Shown: positions 35,364 to 46,475 of the stretch, one piece after another
How the letters are laid out: every line of letters begins with the position of its first letter
How positions within the stretch are numbered: the stretch's first letter is position 1
Source: Bifidobacterium pullorum DSM 20433
GTDB taxonomy: Bacteria; Actinomycetota; Actinomycetes; Actinomycetales; Bifidobacteriaceae
Assembly: GCF_000771405.1 (NCBI RefSeq)
Contig: NZ_JDUI01000001.1
Span: 265,203-329,202, forward strand
Direction of reading: 5' to 3'
DNA: 64,000 bases
The notes under the pieces: generated by a model
Database searches by the model: none
The model's input: only the letters and a program-made list of their open reading frames with translations
Told to the model about the DNA's origin: nothing
Made by a program: the position numbers and the translations under genes

Positions 35364-36128
35364 ATGCTAGTTGCAGTGGATATTGGCAATACGAATATCG
35401 TGCTCGGCTTCCTCGAGGGGGAACGGATTGTGGGCACGTACCGGATGACGACGAAGGCCGACCACACCTCCGACGAGTACGGTCTGATGATCACCGAGTT
35501 TCTGCGGATGAGCGGATACGCGCCGCAGGATGTGGACGATGTGATCGTGGCCTCCGTGGTGCCGAAGGTCATGCATTCGTTCCGCGCCAGCATCGTCAAG
35601 TTCCTGGGCATCGATCCGATGGTGGTGGGCCCGGGGGTCAAGTCGGGCATGAACATCCGCATCGATGATCCGAGGTCGCTGGGCGCCGACTGCCTGGCCG
35701 ACTGCGCCGGCGCCTACTACGTGTACGGCGGCCCGGTGCTGGTGGCCGATTTCGGCACGGCGACCACGTTCAACTACGTCGACGCGCGCGGCACGATCAC
35801 CTGCGGGTTGATCTCGCCCGGCCTGCGCACGGCGGCCGCCGCGTTGTGGACCGGCACCGCGCAACTGCCCGAGGTGGAGATCACCCGCCCGGATTCGATT
35901 CTGGCCACCGGAACGAAAACCGCGATGCAGGCGGGGTTGTACTACAACTTCCTGGGCGGCATCGAGCGCACGATCGAGCAGTTCCGCGCGGAGATCCGGG
36001 AGGATTTCCAGGTGGTCGCCACCGGCGGTCTGGGCCGCGTGTTCATGGACGACACCGACCTCATCGATATCTACGACCCCGACCTGATTTTCAAGGGCAT
36101 GGCGAAGATCCACGCCCGCAACGTCTGA
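35364..36128 (+). CDS. coaX: Type III pantothenate kinase
   Basis: A 254-residue CoaX that phosphorylates pantothenate in the first step of coenzyme A synthesis. ASKHA-fold motifs are clear: the phosphate-1 loop VAVDIGNTNIVLGFLEGERI, ADCAGAYYVYG, LVADFGTATTFNYVDARG (phosphate-2) and GLISPGLRTAAAALW. The C-terminal VATGGLGRVFMDDTD is the adenosine-contact region. ATG 35364 gives the conserved MLVAVDIGNTN start; the ribosome binding site is weak (GATGGAG). It stands between divergent peptide-transporter genes and a convergent sugar-binding protein gene that ends 11 bp from its stop. Confidence 0.95.
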   Translation: MLVAVDIGNTNIVLGFLEGERIVGTYRMTTKADHTSDEYGLMITEFLRMSGYAPQDVDDVIVASVVPKVMHSFRASIVKFLGIDPMVVGPGVKSGMNIRIDDPRSLGADCLADCAGAYYVYGGPVLVADFGTATTFNYVDARGTITCGLISPGLRTAAAALWTGTAQLPEVEITRPDSILATGTKTAMQAGLYYNFLGGIERTIEQFRAEIREDFQVVATGGLGRVFMDDTDLIDIYDPDLIFKGMAKIHARNV

Positions 36129-36139
36129 ACGGAGCCCGG

Positions 36140-37567
36140 CTACGAGGCGCTGCCCATCGTGAAGCCCTGATTGGTGCCGTATTCCAGCAGATCGCGCTGC
36201 CACAGGGCGATGCCGTCCATGATGCTGACGCGCGTACCGGGTTCCTCGGGCGGTTCGTCTCCGTCGGATTGCCGCCCACTCTCCTCGCTGCGCTCCTCGG
36301 CGAGGGCGTACTCCAGCGCCGTGGTGGACCACTGGTATGCGGTGCCGACCGTGTCGCGGAAATCGTCGCGGGCGTACACCTCGAACGGCAGGTACTGGTA
36401 TCCGACCGAAACCTCCCGCGCGGCCTGGGCGAGCACCTTGTTGAACTGCTGCCCGCCGAAATAGGGGATGTCGATGCCACGGGAATCGGTGATGGTGGTC
36501 TTGTTCAGGAACGCCTCATCGCTGAGGGTGTCGTTGTCCGCCGGGAATGCGCCGCCGGCCACACGCGTGGCGATGCCTTCGGCGTCGTGGCAGACGTAGT
36601 CGACGAACCGGAACGCCGCCTCCGGCTTGCGGCTGGAGCGCAGCACGCCCATCGCCGACCCGCCGTTCTCCGCGTTGGTCGCGCTCCCGTCCTCGGTCGG
36701 CATGGTGGCCACCCGCCACAACCCCGACCCTCCCGGCACGTCCGCCAGCAGCAGCGACGGCATCCAGGCGCCGGAGAACAGCGAGGCCACCTGCCCCGAG
36801 CCGAGCGCCGCCTTCCATTCGTCCGACCATGTCGTCAGCCGGGTGTCGACCAGTCCTTCGTCGATCATGCGCTGCCAGAACGCGGCGAACCGCGAGACGC
36901 CGTCGTCCGTGTTCAGACAGACCGTCACGGTCTTGCCGTCGTCCGACGTGAGGAAGGGTCTGCCTCCGGCGAGCCAGACCATGGCGTTGAAGAAGCTCGC
37001 GTCGCCCGCGTCGGCGGTGATGTATACGCCGATCTCCTTGAGCTTCTTGGCCGCCTCGTAATAGTCTTCCCACGTGCGGATGGATGCGGCGTCGACCCCG
37101 GCCTGCCGGAACACATCCTCGTTGTAGAAGAACGCCATCGGCCCGGAATCCATCGGCAGGGCATAGATGGTGCCGTTCATCTGCACCGAGGACCATGTGC
37201 CGGGCGTGTACTGCTCGGCGTATGACGAGACGCGCTCGGTGATGTCGAGCAGCTGCCCGCTAACCGCGTACTGGCCGAGCGCGAAGTACTCGAGCTGGAC
37301 CACGTCGGGCAGATTGTAGCCATCCTGGATGGCGTGGTTGAGATTGTCGTATCCGCTGATGGTATCCACCTCGACGCGGATATCCGGGTTCGCGGCCTCG
37401 AAATCGCTGACGACCGCCTGCATGCTGGGTTCCCACGACCACACGGTGATGGCGGTGCGCGTGTCGACGGCCGACCCGCAGCCGGATGCGCACGCCAGCA
37501 ACGCGGTGCCGGCGGCCCACGCCGCGATTCGGCGCGCCGTTTTCCGGATTCCGCCGCCTTGTGCCAT
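36140..37567 (-). CDS. Sugar ABC transporter substrate-binding lipoprotein, copy B
   Basis: A 475-residue family 1 extracellular solute-binding protein. The signal peptide ends in ALLACASGC, a lipobox, so it should be a membrane-anchored lipoprotein. The domain starts TAITVWSWEPSMQAVVSDFE, with YALPMDSGPMAFFYNEDVFR, RTWEDYYEAAKKLKEIGVYI and RVAGGAFPADNDTLSDEAFL. It is clearly a paralogue of the next gene, matching block by block (MDSGPMA.FYN, GAFPADNxTL, YFGGQ.FN), with its own C-terminal region and a longer insert EERSEESGRQSDGDEPPEEP. ATG 37567 follows GGAAGGAG. The carbohydrate bound is unknown; the neighbourhood suggests plant galactan or arabinan fragments. Confidence 0.85.
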   Translation of the reverse strand: MAQGGGIRKTARRIAAWAAGTALLACASGCGSAVDTRTAITVWSWEPSMQAVVSDFEAANPDIRVEVDTISGYDNLNHAIQDGYNLPDVVQLEYFALGQYAVSGQLLDITERVSSYAEQYTPGTWSSVQMNGTIYALPMDSGPMAFFYNEDVFRQAGVDAASIRTWEDYYEAAKKLKEIGVYITADAGDASFFNAMVWLAGGRPFLTSDDGKTVTVCLNTDDGVSRFAAFWQRMIDEGLVDTRLTTWSDEWKAALGSGQVASLFSGAWMPSLLLADVPGGSGLWRVATMPTEDGSATNAENGGSAMGVLRSSRKPEAAFRFVDYVCHDAEGIATRVAGGAFPADNDTLSDEAFLNKTTITDSRGIDIPYFGGQQFNKVLAQAAREVSVGYQYLPFEVYARDDFRDTVGTAYQWSTTALEYALAEERSEESGRQSDGDEPPEEPGTRVSIMDGIALWQRDLLEYGTNQGFTMGSAS

Positions 37568-37825
37568 GGCCGCTCCTTCCGCCGTGTGTGGACCCGTTCC
37601 ATCATGTCGTGTACGGACAGTGTACGGCATCCGTCTGAGTGCGGGTCGCCGCGCTCCCGGCCCGCCGTCGTTCGACCACCCCCGCAGTGGCGTGGGAGGA
37701 TCACGGCCCTGAACCGTCGAAGAAGCCGGCGGCGAGGGGGAATACGACGAAGCGGCCCGGGGCAACGCATGCCGCGGACCGCTTCCGATGTTCAGTTATG
37801 GTGTCCCGTTACCGGCTTGGCCGGT

Positions 37826-39190
37826 TCACTCGACCGTGTAGCCCTGCTGCTCGCCGTACTCCTTGAGCGCAGTCTCCCAGGAGGCGATGCCCTCCTCGAG
37901 CGTGATGGACTTGTCGGTGAAGGCGCCGCCGGCGTGGTCGGCGTAGACGTTGCGGGCGTTCACCTCGAACGGCAGGAACTTGTAGCCGGTGGAGACGTTG
38001 GCCGCCGCGGTGGCCAGGGCCTCGTTGAACTTCTGGCCGCCGAAGTACTCGTGCTCGTTGCCGTCGGAGTCGGTCAGGGCGGTCATGTTGAGGAAGTCCT
38101 CGGAGGCGAGGGTCTCGTTGTCGGCCGGGAAGGCACCACCTTCGACGCGCACGGCGACGCCGTCGGAGTTGTGGCAGGCGTACTCGACGAACTTGTACGC
38201 GGCCTCGGCCTTGGCCGTGTCATCGGTGGCCAGGATGGCGAGCGAGGAACCGCCGTTCTCGGCGTTGGTCTCGGAGCCGTCGAGCGTCGGCATCTGGGCG
38301 ATGCGCCACTTGCCGTCGCCGTCCGGGGCGCCGGAGAGCAGGTTGTACGGCATCCAGGCGCCGGTCAGCAGGGAGGCGATGGAGCCGTCGTTCAGGCCGC
38401 GGTTCCACTCGTCGGTCCAGCCGGCGGTCTTGGTGTCGATGAGGTCCTCGTCGATGAGCTTCTGCCAGAAGTCGATGAAGGCCTGGACGTTCTCATCGCC
38501 AGTCAGGTTGATCTTGACGGAGGTGCCGTCCTCGCCGGTCTCGAACGGGGTGGCGCCGGCCAGCCAGGTCATCGAGTCGAAGAAGCCGGCGTCGCCGGAG
38601 TCGGAGGTGATGTAGGAGCCGGTGGCGCGGACCTTCTTGGCGGCCTCATAGAAGTCGTCCCAGGTGCGGACCTCGTCCGGGTTCACGCCGGCCTCGTCCA
38701 TGACGTCCTTGTTGTAGAACCAGGCCATCGGGCCGGAATCCATCGGCAGGGCGTAGACGCCGCCCTGGATGGCCACGGAGGCCCAGGTGCCCGGGGTGAA
38801 GAAGTCGGAGAACTCGTCGGCGCCGTACTCGGACATATCCTGCACATAGCCGCGGATCACGTACTCCGGCAGCGCGTAGTACTCGATCTGGGCGATGTCC
38901 GGGGCGCCGGAGCCGGCCTCCATCGCGTTGTTCAGCGCCTGGTACTCGGTGGTGTTGGTGCCGGCGTTGGTGATGGTGACCTTGATGTTCGGGTTCTCGG
39001 CCTCGAATCCTTCGACGGTGCGAGGCAGCGTGGAGTCCCACGACCAGACGGTCAGCTCGATCTGCTCGTCGCTGCCACTGGTGTCGCCGCCCTCGTTGCC
39101 GCCGGCGGTGTCGTTGCCGCCGCAGGCCGCGAACGGGAGGACCATGGCCGCGGCGCCGAGCAGGGCGATGATGCGCTTATTGAACTTCAT
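37826..39190 (-). CDS. Sugar ABC transporter substrate-binding lipoprotein, copy A
   Basis: A 454-residue family 1 solute-binding lipoprotein. The signal peptide is RIIALLGAAAMVLPFAACGG, with lipobox FAAC, followed by an acidic Gly-rich linker and the domain start ELTVWSWDSTLPRTVEGFEA. It would deliver oligosaccharides to the two permeases encoded at 43344-45268. It ends in GEQQGYTVE. The codon usage is unusually uniform (gag, aag, gcc), as in highly expressed genes. ATG 39190 follows AGGAAGGAAG. It is divergent from the GH51 gene, and a LacI-like palindrome lies between the two. No ATPase is encoded nearby, so a shared MsiK-type ATPase elsewhere probably energises it. Confidence 0.88.
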   Translation of the reverse strand: MKFNKRIIALLGAAAMVLPFAACGGNDTAGGNEGGDTSGSDEQIELTVWSWDSTLPRTVEGFEAENPNIKVTITNAGTNTTEYQALNNAMEAGSGAPDIAQIEYYALPEYVIRGYVQDMSEYGADEFSDFFTPGTWASVAIQGGVYALPMDSGPMAWFYNKDVMDEAGVNPDEVRTWDDFYEAAKKVRATGSYITSDSGDAGFFDSMTWLAGATPFETGEDGTSVKINLTGDENVQAFIDFWQKLIDEDLIDTKTAGWTDEWNRGLNDGSIASLLTGAWMPYNLLSGAPDGDGKWRIAQMPTLDGSETNAENGGSSLAILATDDTAKAEAAYKFVEYACHNSDGVAVRVEGGAFPADNETLASEDFLNMTALTDSDGNEHEYFGGQKFNEALATAAANVSTGYKFLPFEVNARNVYADHAGGAFTDKSITLEEGIASWETALKEYGEQQGYTVE

Positions 39191-39273
39191 CGTTCTTCCT
39201 TCCTTTAGAGGTATCGACCGCGGGCCCGAACAGCTGGGCCCTGTCGTCACGTATGACGATACCACATCAAAAA

Positions 39274-39287
39274 TGTTTACGCAAACA
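39274..39287. promoter_or_regulatory. LacI-family operator candidate TGTTTACGCAAACA
   Basis: A 14-bp dyad centred on CG, the usual form of LacI-family operators. It lies between the divergent sugar-binding lipoprotein and GH51 genes, 84 bp from the former's start. A close variant, TGTTTGCGTTATCA, occurs at 45344-45357 upstream of the permease operon and next to the LacI-type gene, so both may be sites for that regulator. Confidence 0.65.
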
Positions 39288-39351
39288 CAACGCGCGACAC
39301 ACCTCACAAACCCTAGTGAATTCAACAAAACAACGATTACCGCAATCCGGT

Positions 39352-39357
39352 TATAAT
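39352..39357 (+). promoter_or_regulatory. -10 element TATAAT of the GH51 gene
   Basis: A consensus TATAAT 47 bp before the start codon of the GH51 gene. No good -35 hexamer is seen at the right distance, so activator help or an extended -10 contact is possible. Confidence 0.5.
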
Positions 39358-39403
39358 GAAAGGCGTCACCCTATTTAGGCAACGCAAACAAAGGAGTTTC
39401 CCT

Positions 39404-40972
39404 ATGACCGCAACCACTCATGCCGACGTGTCCGTCACCTTGGGCGGCGCCCGCGCGGTGGCCGACGTGCCGGCCCGCATGTTCGGATCCTTCGTCGAGC
39501 ATCTCGGCCGCTGCGTCTACGGCGGCATCTACGAGCCGGACCACCCCACCGCGGACGACCAGGGCTTCCGCTCGGACGTGCTCGATCTGGTCCGCGAGCT
39601 CGGCGTGACCTGCGTGCGCTACCCCGGCGGCAACTTCGTCTCGAACTACAACTGGGAGGATGGCACCGGCCCGCGCGACCAGCGTCCGGTCCGCCGCGAC
39701 CTGGCCTGGCACTGCACCGAAACCAACGAGATGGGCATCGATGACTTCTACCGGTGGAGCCAGCGCGCCGGCACCGAGATCATGCTCGCCGTCAACATGG
39801 GCACCCGAGGACTCAAGGCCGCGCTCGACGAGCTCGAATACGTCAACGGCGCCCCCGGCACCGCCTGGGCGGACCGCCGCGTGGCCAACGGCATCCCCGA
39901 ACCGATGGGCGTGCGCATGTGGTGCATCGGCAACGAGATGGACGGCCCCTGGCAGGTCGGCCACATGACCCCCGAGGAATATGCGCTGGCGGTCGACAAG
40001 GTGGCGCATGCCATGAAGCTCGCCGAATCCGGTCTGGAACTCGTGGCCTGCGGATCGTCGAGCGCGCACATGCCGACCTTCGGCGAATGGGAGCGCACGG
40101 TGCTCACCAAGGCCTACGACAATCTGGACTTCGTCTCCTGCCACGCCTACTACTATGAGCGCGGCGCGAAGAGCCTGCAGGATTATCTGGCCTCCTCCGA
40201 GGACATGGCCGGATTCATCGCCACGGTGGCCGCCTGCGCCGACGAGGCCAAGGCCGCCCACAACGGCGACCATGACATCGCCCTGAGCTTCGATGAGTGG
40301 GGCGTGTGGTATTCGGACGTGTGGAACCAGCAGGAGGCCGAGTGGAAGGCCGCCGCCAGCGAGGGGCTGCACCCGGAGCCGTGGCCGAAGGCCCCGCACC
40401 TGCTGGAGGATATCTACTCGGCCGCGGACGCCGTGGTCGAGGGGTCGCTGATGATCACGCTGCTCAAGCACTGCGACCGTGTCCGTTCCGCCTCCCGCGC
40501 CCAGCTGGTCAACGTGATCGCGCCGATCATGGCCGAGGAGCACGGCCCGGCATGGCGGCAGACCGTGTTCTATCCGTTCGCCGAGGCCGCGCACCACGCC
40601 AAGGGCGCCGTCTTCGCGCCCGAGGTCGACGCGCCCGCCGTGCACACCGAGGCCTACGGCGACGTGGACGCCGTCGAGGCGGTCGTGACCTGGGACGAGG
40701 AGACGCGCGAGGGACTGCTGCTGGTGGTCAACCGTGACATCGCGTCCGCGCACACGCTGCACGTCGACCTGTCCACGCTGCCCGGAGCCGGGGCGGACGC
40801 GCCGGCCGTCACCCATACGATGATGCTGCACGACGACGACCCGCATCGCCAGAACACGGCCGAGCAGCCGGATGCGGTCGTGCCGCAGCCGTTCGACGTC
40901 ACCGCCGACGATGGACGGCTGTCGTTCGCGATGCCGGCGATCAGCTGGGCCGCGGTGCGGTTCACCGCGTAA
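39404..40972 (+). CDS. GH51 alpha-L-arabinofuranosidase
   Basis: A 522-residue retaining arabinofuranosidase that releases arabinose from arabinan, arabinoxylan or arabinogalactan oligosaccharides. The family N-terminus is clear (FGSFVEHLGRCVYGGIYEPD, RYPGGNFVSNYNWEDG). The acid/base glutamate is E178 in MWCIGNEMDGPWQ, and the nucleophile is E298 in ALSFDEWGVWYSD. A C-terminal beta-sandwich ends FAMPAISWAAVRFTA. There is no signal peptide, so it is intracellular. ATG 39404 has AAAGGAG 8 bp upstream. It is flanked by sugar-binding protein and GH42 genes, making a locus for uptake and cytoplasmic hydrolysis of arabinose- and galactose-containing plant oligosaccharides. Confidence 0.94.
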   Translation: MTATTHADVSVTLGGARAVADVPARMFGSFVEHLGRCVYGGIYEPDHPTADDQGFRSDVLDLVRELGVTCVRYPGGNFVSNYNWEDGTGPRDQRPVRRDLAWHCTETNEMGIDDFYRWSQRAGTEIMLAVNMGTRGLKAALDELEYVNGAPGTAWADRRVANGIPEPMGVRMWCIGNEMDGPWQVGHMTPEEYALAVDKVAHAMKLAESGLELVACGSSSAHMPTFGEWERTVLTKAYDNLDFVSCHAYYYERGAKSLQDYLASSEDMAGFIATVAACADEAKAAHNGDHDIALSFDEWGVWYSDVWNQQEAEWKAAASEGLHPEPWPKAPHLLEDIYSAADAVVEGSLMITLLKHCDRVRSASRAQLVNVIAPIMAEEHGPAWRQTVFYPFAEAAHHAKGAVFAPEVDAPAVHTEAYGDVDAVEAVVTWDEETREGLLLVVNRDIASAHTLHVDLSTLPGAGADAPAVTHTMMLHDDDPHRQNTAEQPDAVVPQPFDVTADDGRLSFAMPAISWAAVRFTA

Positions 40973-40978
40973 TCGGCA

Positions 40979-41006
40979 CGGGGCTCCCCCAACACGGCGA
41001 GCCCCG
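40979..41006. terminator. Stem-loop after the GH51 gene
   Basis: CGGGGCTC (40979-40986) pairs with GAGCCCCG (40999-41006) seven bases after the GH51 stop codon. No T-run follows immediately; a stronger hairpin lies just beyond. Confidence 0.5.
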
Positions 41007-41014
41007 GATACGGC

Positions 41015-41050
41015 AGTGGGGAGGTTTCCCGTTCGGGAGACCTCCCCACT
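41015..41050. terminator. Bidirectional hairpin between convergent GH51 and GH42 genes
   Basis: AGTGGGGAGGT (41015-41025) pairs with ACCTCCCCACT (41040-41050), and the stem continues inward with CCCG/CGGG. It sits between two convergent genes, where a shared terminator is expected. T-runs on both sides are short. Confidence 0.6.
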
Positions 41051-41073
41051 ATGGTTTCGACGCTTCGGCTACG

Positions 41074-43329
<2,256 letters not shown>

Positions 43330-43343
43330 CTATGTCGTCGGGC

Positions 43344-44354
43344 CTACTCCTTGACGGCGCCGGCGGCGAGGCCGGATTGCCAGTACTTCTGCAGGAGCAG
43401 GAACGCGATGACCAGGGGGATGATCGTGATCAGCGAACCGGTGATCACGAGGTTCTGGATCGCGGTGCCGCCCGCGGTGTTGGCCTGGTCTTTCCACTGG
43501 TTCAGACCGATCGTCAACGGGTACCAGTCCGCGTCCTTGAGCATGATCAACGGCAGGAAGTAGTTGTTCCACGTCGCCACGATCGTGAACAGGCTCGTGG
43601 TCACGATGCCCGGCGCCAGCAGGGGCAGGCTGACCTGGAAGAACGTGCGGAACTCGCCCGCACCATCCACCCGGGCGGCCTCCAGCAGCTCGGTCGGCAC
43701 GGCCTGCTCGCTGAAGATCCACATCAGGTACAAACCGAACGGCGAGATCAGGCTCGGGATGATCATCGCCCACGGCGTGTTCGTCAACCCCAGCTGGGCG
43801 AACAGGAGGAACTGCGGGACCGCCAACGCCGTGCCCGGCACGCTGATCGAGCCGATGATCACGGCGAACACGGCCTTGCGGCCCGGGAAGCGGAACTTCG
43901 CCAGCGCGTAGCCGCCCATGATCGCCAGCAGGGTCGCCCCGCCCGCGCCCACGACCACGTACAGGATCGTGTTCAGGAACCAGCGGGCGAAGATCCCGTC
44001 CTGGTAGGTGAACACCGTCCTGATGTTGTCCCACAGGCTGAACTCGCCGCCGAACCACAGGCCGAACGTGCTGGTGAAATCCGCCTGCGACTTCGTCGCG
44101 TTGATCACCAGGTACACGAACGGGAACAGGCAGTAGATCGCGAACAACGAGCACAACACGGTCATCAGGGTCGAACGGCGCGGGTTGGCCACGTTCGCGA
44201 ACCCGGACCTGGCGGCCCTCTTGCGTTCCGCGGCCTCGTCGCGCGCGACCCGCCTCTGCCTTTCCCTCTCCGCCTTCCTGGCGGCCCTCTCCTGCTCGCG
44301 GAGCGCGCGCGCCGTCGCGCGGCGGTCCATCGCATCACTCGTCGCGTTCGTCAT
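43344..44354 (-). CDS. Sugar ABC transporter permease (MalG/AraQ type)
   Basis: A 336-residue permease. It has a long basic, charged N-terminus (residues 1-58, ALREQERAARKAERERQRRV), predicted to be helical and cytoplasmic, which most relatives lack. Six helices follow, beginning STLMTVLCSLFAIYCLFPFV. The EAA loop reads ELLEAARVDGAGEFRTFFQV, and the C-terminus YWQSGLAAGAVKE is typical of MalG proteins. Its ATG overlaps the stop of the partner permease gene by 4 bp (ATGA). Confidence 0.9.
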   Translation of the reverse strand: MTNATSDAMDRRATARALREQERAARKAERERQRRVARDEAAERKRAARSGFANVANPRRSTLMTVLCSLFAIYCLFPFVYLVINATKSQADFTSTFGLWFGGEFSLWDNIRTVFTYQDGIFARWFLNTILYVVVGAGGATLLAIMGGYALAKFRFPGRKAVFAVIIGSISVPGTALAVPQFLLFAQLGLTNTPWAMIIPSLISPFGLYLMWIFSEQAVPTELLEAARVDGAGEFRTFFQVSLPLLAPGIVTTSLFTIVATWNNYFLPLIMLKDADWYPLTIGLNQWKDQANTAGGTAIQNLVITGSLITIIPLVIAFLLLQKYWQSGLAAGAVKE

Positions 44355-45268
44355 TTCATCTGCTCCTTCATGCTGTTGAGCTGCACCGCGTACGCGATCG
44401 CCATCGTGATCACCGCCATCACGATCGCCATCGCCGCCGCGTAGTTGCTCTGGTTACCGCTGAAGCTCAGGTTGTACGCGTACATGTTCGGCGTGTAATA
44501 CGTCGTGATCGCGTTGCCCGGCACCATGTTCTGCAGGATGTTCGGCTCGTTGAACAACTGGAACGAACCGATGATCGAGAAGATCACCGTGATCGCCAAC
44601 GAACCCCGAAGCTCCGGCAGCTTGATGCTCTTGACGATCTGCCACTCCGACGCCCCGTCGATCGACGCCGCCTCGTACAGGCTGTGCGGGATCGTCGACA
44701 GGCTCGAATAGAAGATCAGCATGTTGTAGCCCACGAACTCCCACGTCACGATGTTCCCGATGCTCGCCAGCAGCACGTCCGGGCTCAGCACGTCGATGTT
44801 CGTGCCCAAAAGGTCGTTCAGCGACCCGACCAGACCGTACTTCGACCCGTACATGAACCCCCAGATCATCGTCGAGACCACCGCCGGCACGCCATACGGC
44901 AGGAACGTCGAGATCCGGAAGAACTTCGCCCCATGCAGCTTCATGCTGTCGATGCACAAAGCCATCACCGCCGAGAAGAACAACATGATCGGCACCTGCA
45001 CGATCGTGAACAACGCCACCCGGCCGCACGACGCCCAGAACTGATCATCCCCGAACAAACGCAGGTAGTTGTCGATCCCGACGAACACCGTGCCGCCCAC
45101 CATACGCTTCTCATAGAACGAGATATAGATCGCATAGAAGATCGGGATGATGAACACCAGAACGAACACCACCGCGAACGGCCACATGAACTTCCAACCA
45201 CGCCAATCAGGCTTATGCTTATTCACCCGCACCGTGCCGGACGATGCGGATGGGCTTGCCGCTGTCAT
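44351..45268 (-). CDS. Sugar ABC transporter permease (MalF/UgpA type)
   Basis: A 305-residue permease with six helices, starting FMWPFAVVFVLVFIIPIFYA. Periplasmic segment YISFYEKRMVGGTVFVGIDN follows; the EAA loop is LYEAASIDGASEWQIVKSIK. It forms the importer channel with the MalG-type protein downstream. ATG 45268 has GTGAGGAT just upstream. The promoter region to its left contains a LacI-like site overlapping TATTAT, a likely -10 element on the minus strand. It is first in the operon with MalG-type permease and GH42. Confidence 0.9.
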   Translation of the reverse strand: MTAASPSASSGTVRVNKHKPDWRGWKFMWPFAVVFVLVFIIPIFYAIYISFYEKRMVGGTVFVGIDNYLRLFGDDQFWASCGRVALFTIVQVPIMLFFSAVMALCIDSMKLHGAKFFRISTFLPYGVPAVVSTMIWGFMYGSKYGLVGSLNDLLGTNIDVLSPDVLLASIGNIVTWEFVGYNMLIFYSSLSTIPHSLYEAASIDGASEWQIVKSIKLPELRGSLAITVIFSIIGSFQLFNEPNILQNMVPGNAITTYYTPNMYAYNLSFSGNQSNYAAAMAIVMAVITMAIAYAVQLNSMKEQMK

Positions 45269-45343
45269 ATCCTCACCCTCTCCTTCGAAGGAAATGCCGC
45301 GGACGACTCCGGTTCTTCCCGGAAACCTCCTCGGCCTGAAAAA

Positions 45344-45357
45344 TGTTTGCGTTATCA
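45344..45357. promoter_or_regulatory. LacI-family operator candidate TGTTTGCGTTATCA
   Basis: A 14-bp imperfect dyad around CG, closely similar to TGTTTACGCAAACA at 39274. On the minus strand TATTAT (45363-45358) abuts it, so a bound repressor would block the permease operon promoter. It lies 108 bp from the LacI-type gene, so it may also autoregulate that gene. Confidence 0.6.
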
Positions 45358-45417
45358 TAATACCACCATCCGCGCCATTGTCCACTTCGTGTCGCCCCTC
45401 CCCTGCGGGAACATGCG

Positions 45418-45423
45418 GTACAA
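45418..45423 (+). promoter_or_regulatory. -10 element TACAAT of the LacI-type regulator gene
   Basis: Good -10 hexamer 41 bp before the ATG of the regulator. No clear -35 hexamer is seen. Confidence 0.4.
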
Positions 45424-45464
45424 TGGTGACGAAAACAATGTAGTTCTCACACAATGGGGGCATC

Positions 45465-46475
45465 ATGGAACGTTCATCGGCGTCCATGCAGGACGTGGCC
45501 AGAGAGGCAGGGGTATCGCCCCAGACCGTCTCCCGCGTGGCCAACGGCAGCAATGCGGTACGCCCCGAAACCAGGCAACGCGTCGAGGCCGCCATGGAAA
45601 AGCTCGGATACCGCCCCAACTACGCGGCACGCGCGCTGAAGCACGGCCAGTTCAAGAACATCGGCGTCGTGCTGTTCAACATGACCACCTTCGGCAACGC
45701 CCGCATCCTGAACGGCATCGTCGAAGCCGCCGAAGACGATGGTTACGCTACCACGCTGGTCACCATCGGTCACGGCCACGTCAAGACGTTGCAGGCCATC
45801 GCCGAACGGATGAAACAGCTGCCGGTGGACGGCGTCATCATCGCCATGCAGGACCGCATCGCCGATTTCGACGATTTCGTACCGCCCAAGGAACTGCCTT
45901 TCGTGCTCATCAACGAGAGCGCGGCCAACCACTGCCCTACCATCGACGCCGACCAGTACGGCTGTTCCACCGCCGCCGTGGATTACCTGCTCAGCAAAGG
46001 ACACCGCACCGTATACCACATCGCAGGCCCCTCGACCTCGCTGGCCGCGTGCAGCCGCGCCCGAGGCTGGCGCGAGGCGCTGGAGCAGTTCGGAGTGCCC
46101 ATCCCCCCGACCTATGTCGGCGACTGGGGCGCGGACAGCGGGTATCAGGCGGGTTTGGCGCTGGCCCACGAACCGGGGTGCACCGCGGTGTACGCGGCCA
46201 ACGACCAGATGGCGTACGGCGCGATTCTGGGACTGCAGGCGGCAGGCAAGCGTGTACCCGAGGACGTCAGCATCATCGGCGTGGACGATTCGCTGGCCGA
46301 GACGGTGCCGCGGCTGAACCTGACCACGATGCGCATGAAATTCGAACAGCTGGGCCGCGAGGCGTATCTGATGGTCCGCAGGATATGCGACGGCGAGCAT
46401 GTGCCGGTCGGCGTCAAAACCGTCATCCCCACCGAGCTGATCGAACGCGGTTCGGTACGCGAGATCAACGACTGA
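45465..46475 (+). CDS. LacI-family transcriptional regulator
   Basis: A 336-residue repressor. The DNA-binding domain is standard (SMQDVAREAGVSPQTVSRVA), with hinge helix YRPNYAARALKHG. A periplasmic-binding-protein-like ligand domain follows (NIGVVLFNMTTFGNARILNG to SIIGVDDSLAETVPRLNLTT). The effector is probably a sugar released by GH42 or GH51, such as galactose or arabinose. ATG 45465 follows a purine-rich GGGGG. It is divergent from the permease/GH42 operon, with a candidate operator between them and a matching site before the GH51 gene, so it likely represses the whole locus until the sugar is present. Its 3' end overlaps the convergent pseudouridine synthase gene by 11 bp. Confidence 0.9.
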   Translation: MERSSASMQDVAREAGVSPQTVSRVANGSNAVRPETRQRVEAAMEKLGYRPNYAARALKHGQFKNIGVVLFNMTTFGNARILNGIVEAAEDDGYATTLVTIGHGHVKTLQAIAERMKQLPVDGVIIAMQDRIADFDDFVPPKELPFVLINESAANHCPTIDADQYGCSTAAVDYLLSKGHRTVYHIAGPSTSLAACSRARGWREALEQFGVPIPPTYVGDWGADSGYQAGLALAHEPGCTAVYAANDQMAYGAILGLQAAGKRVPEDVSIIGVDDSLAETVPRLNLTTMRMKFEQLGREAYLMVRRICDGEHVPVGVKTVIPTELIERGSVREIND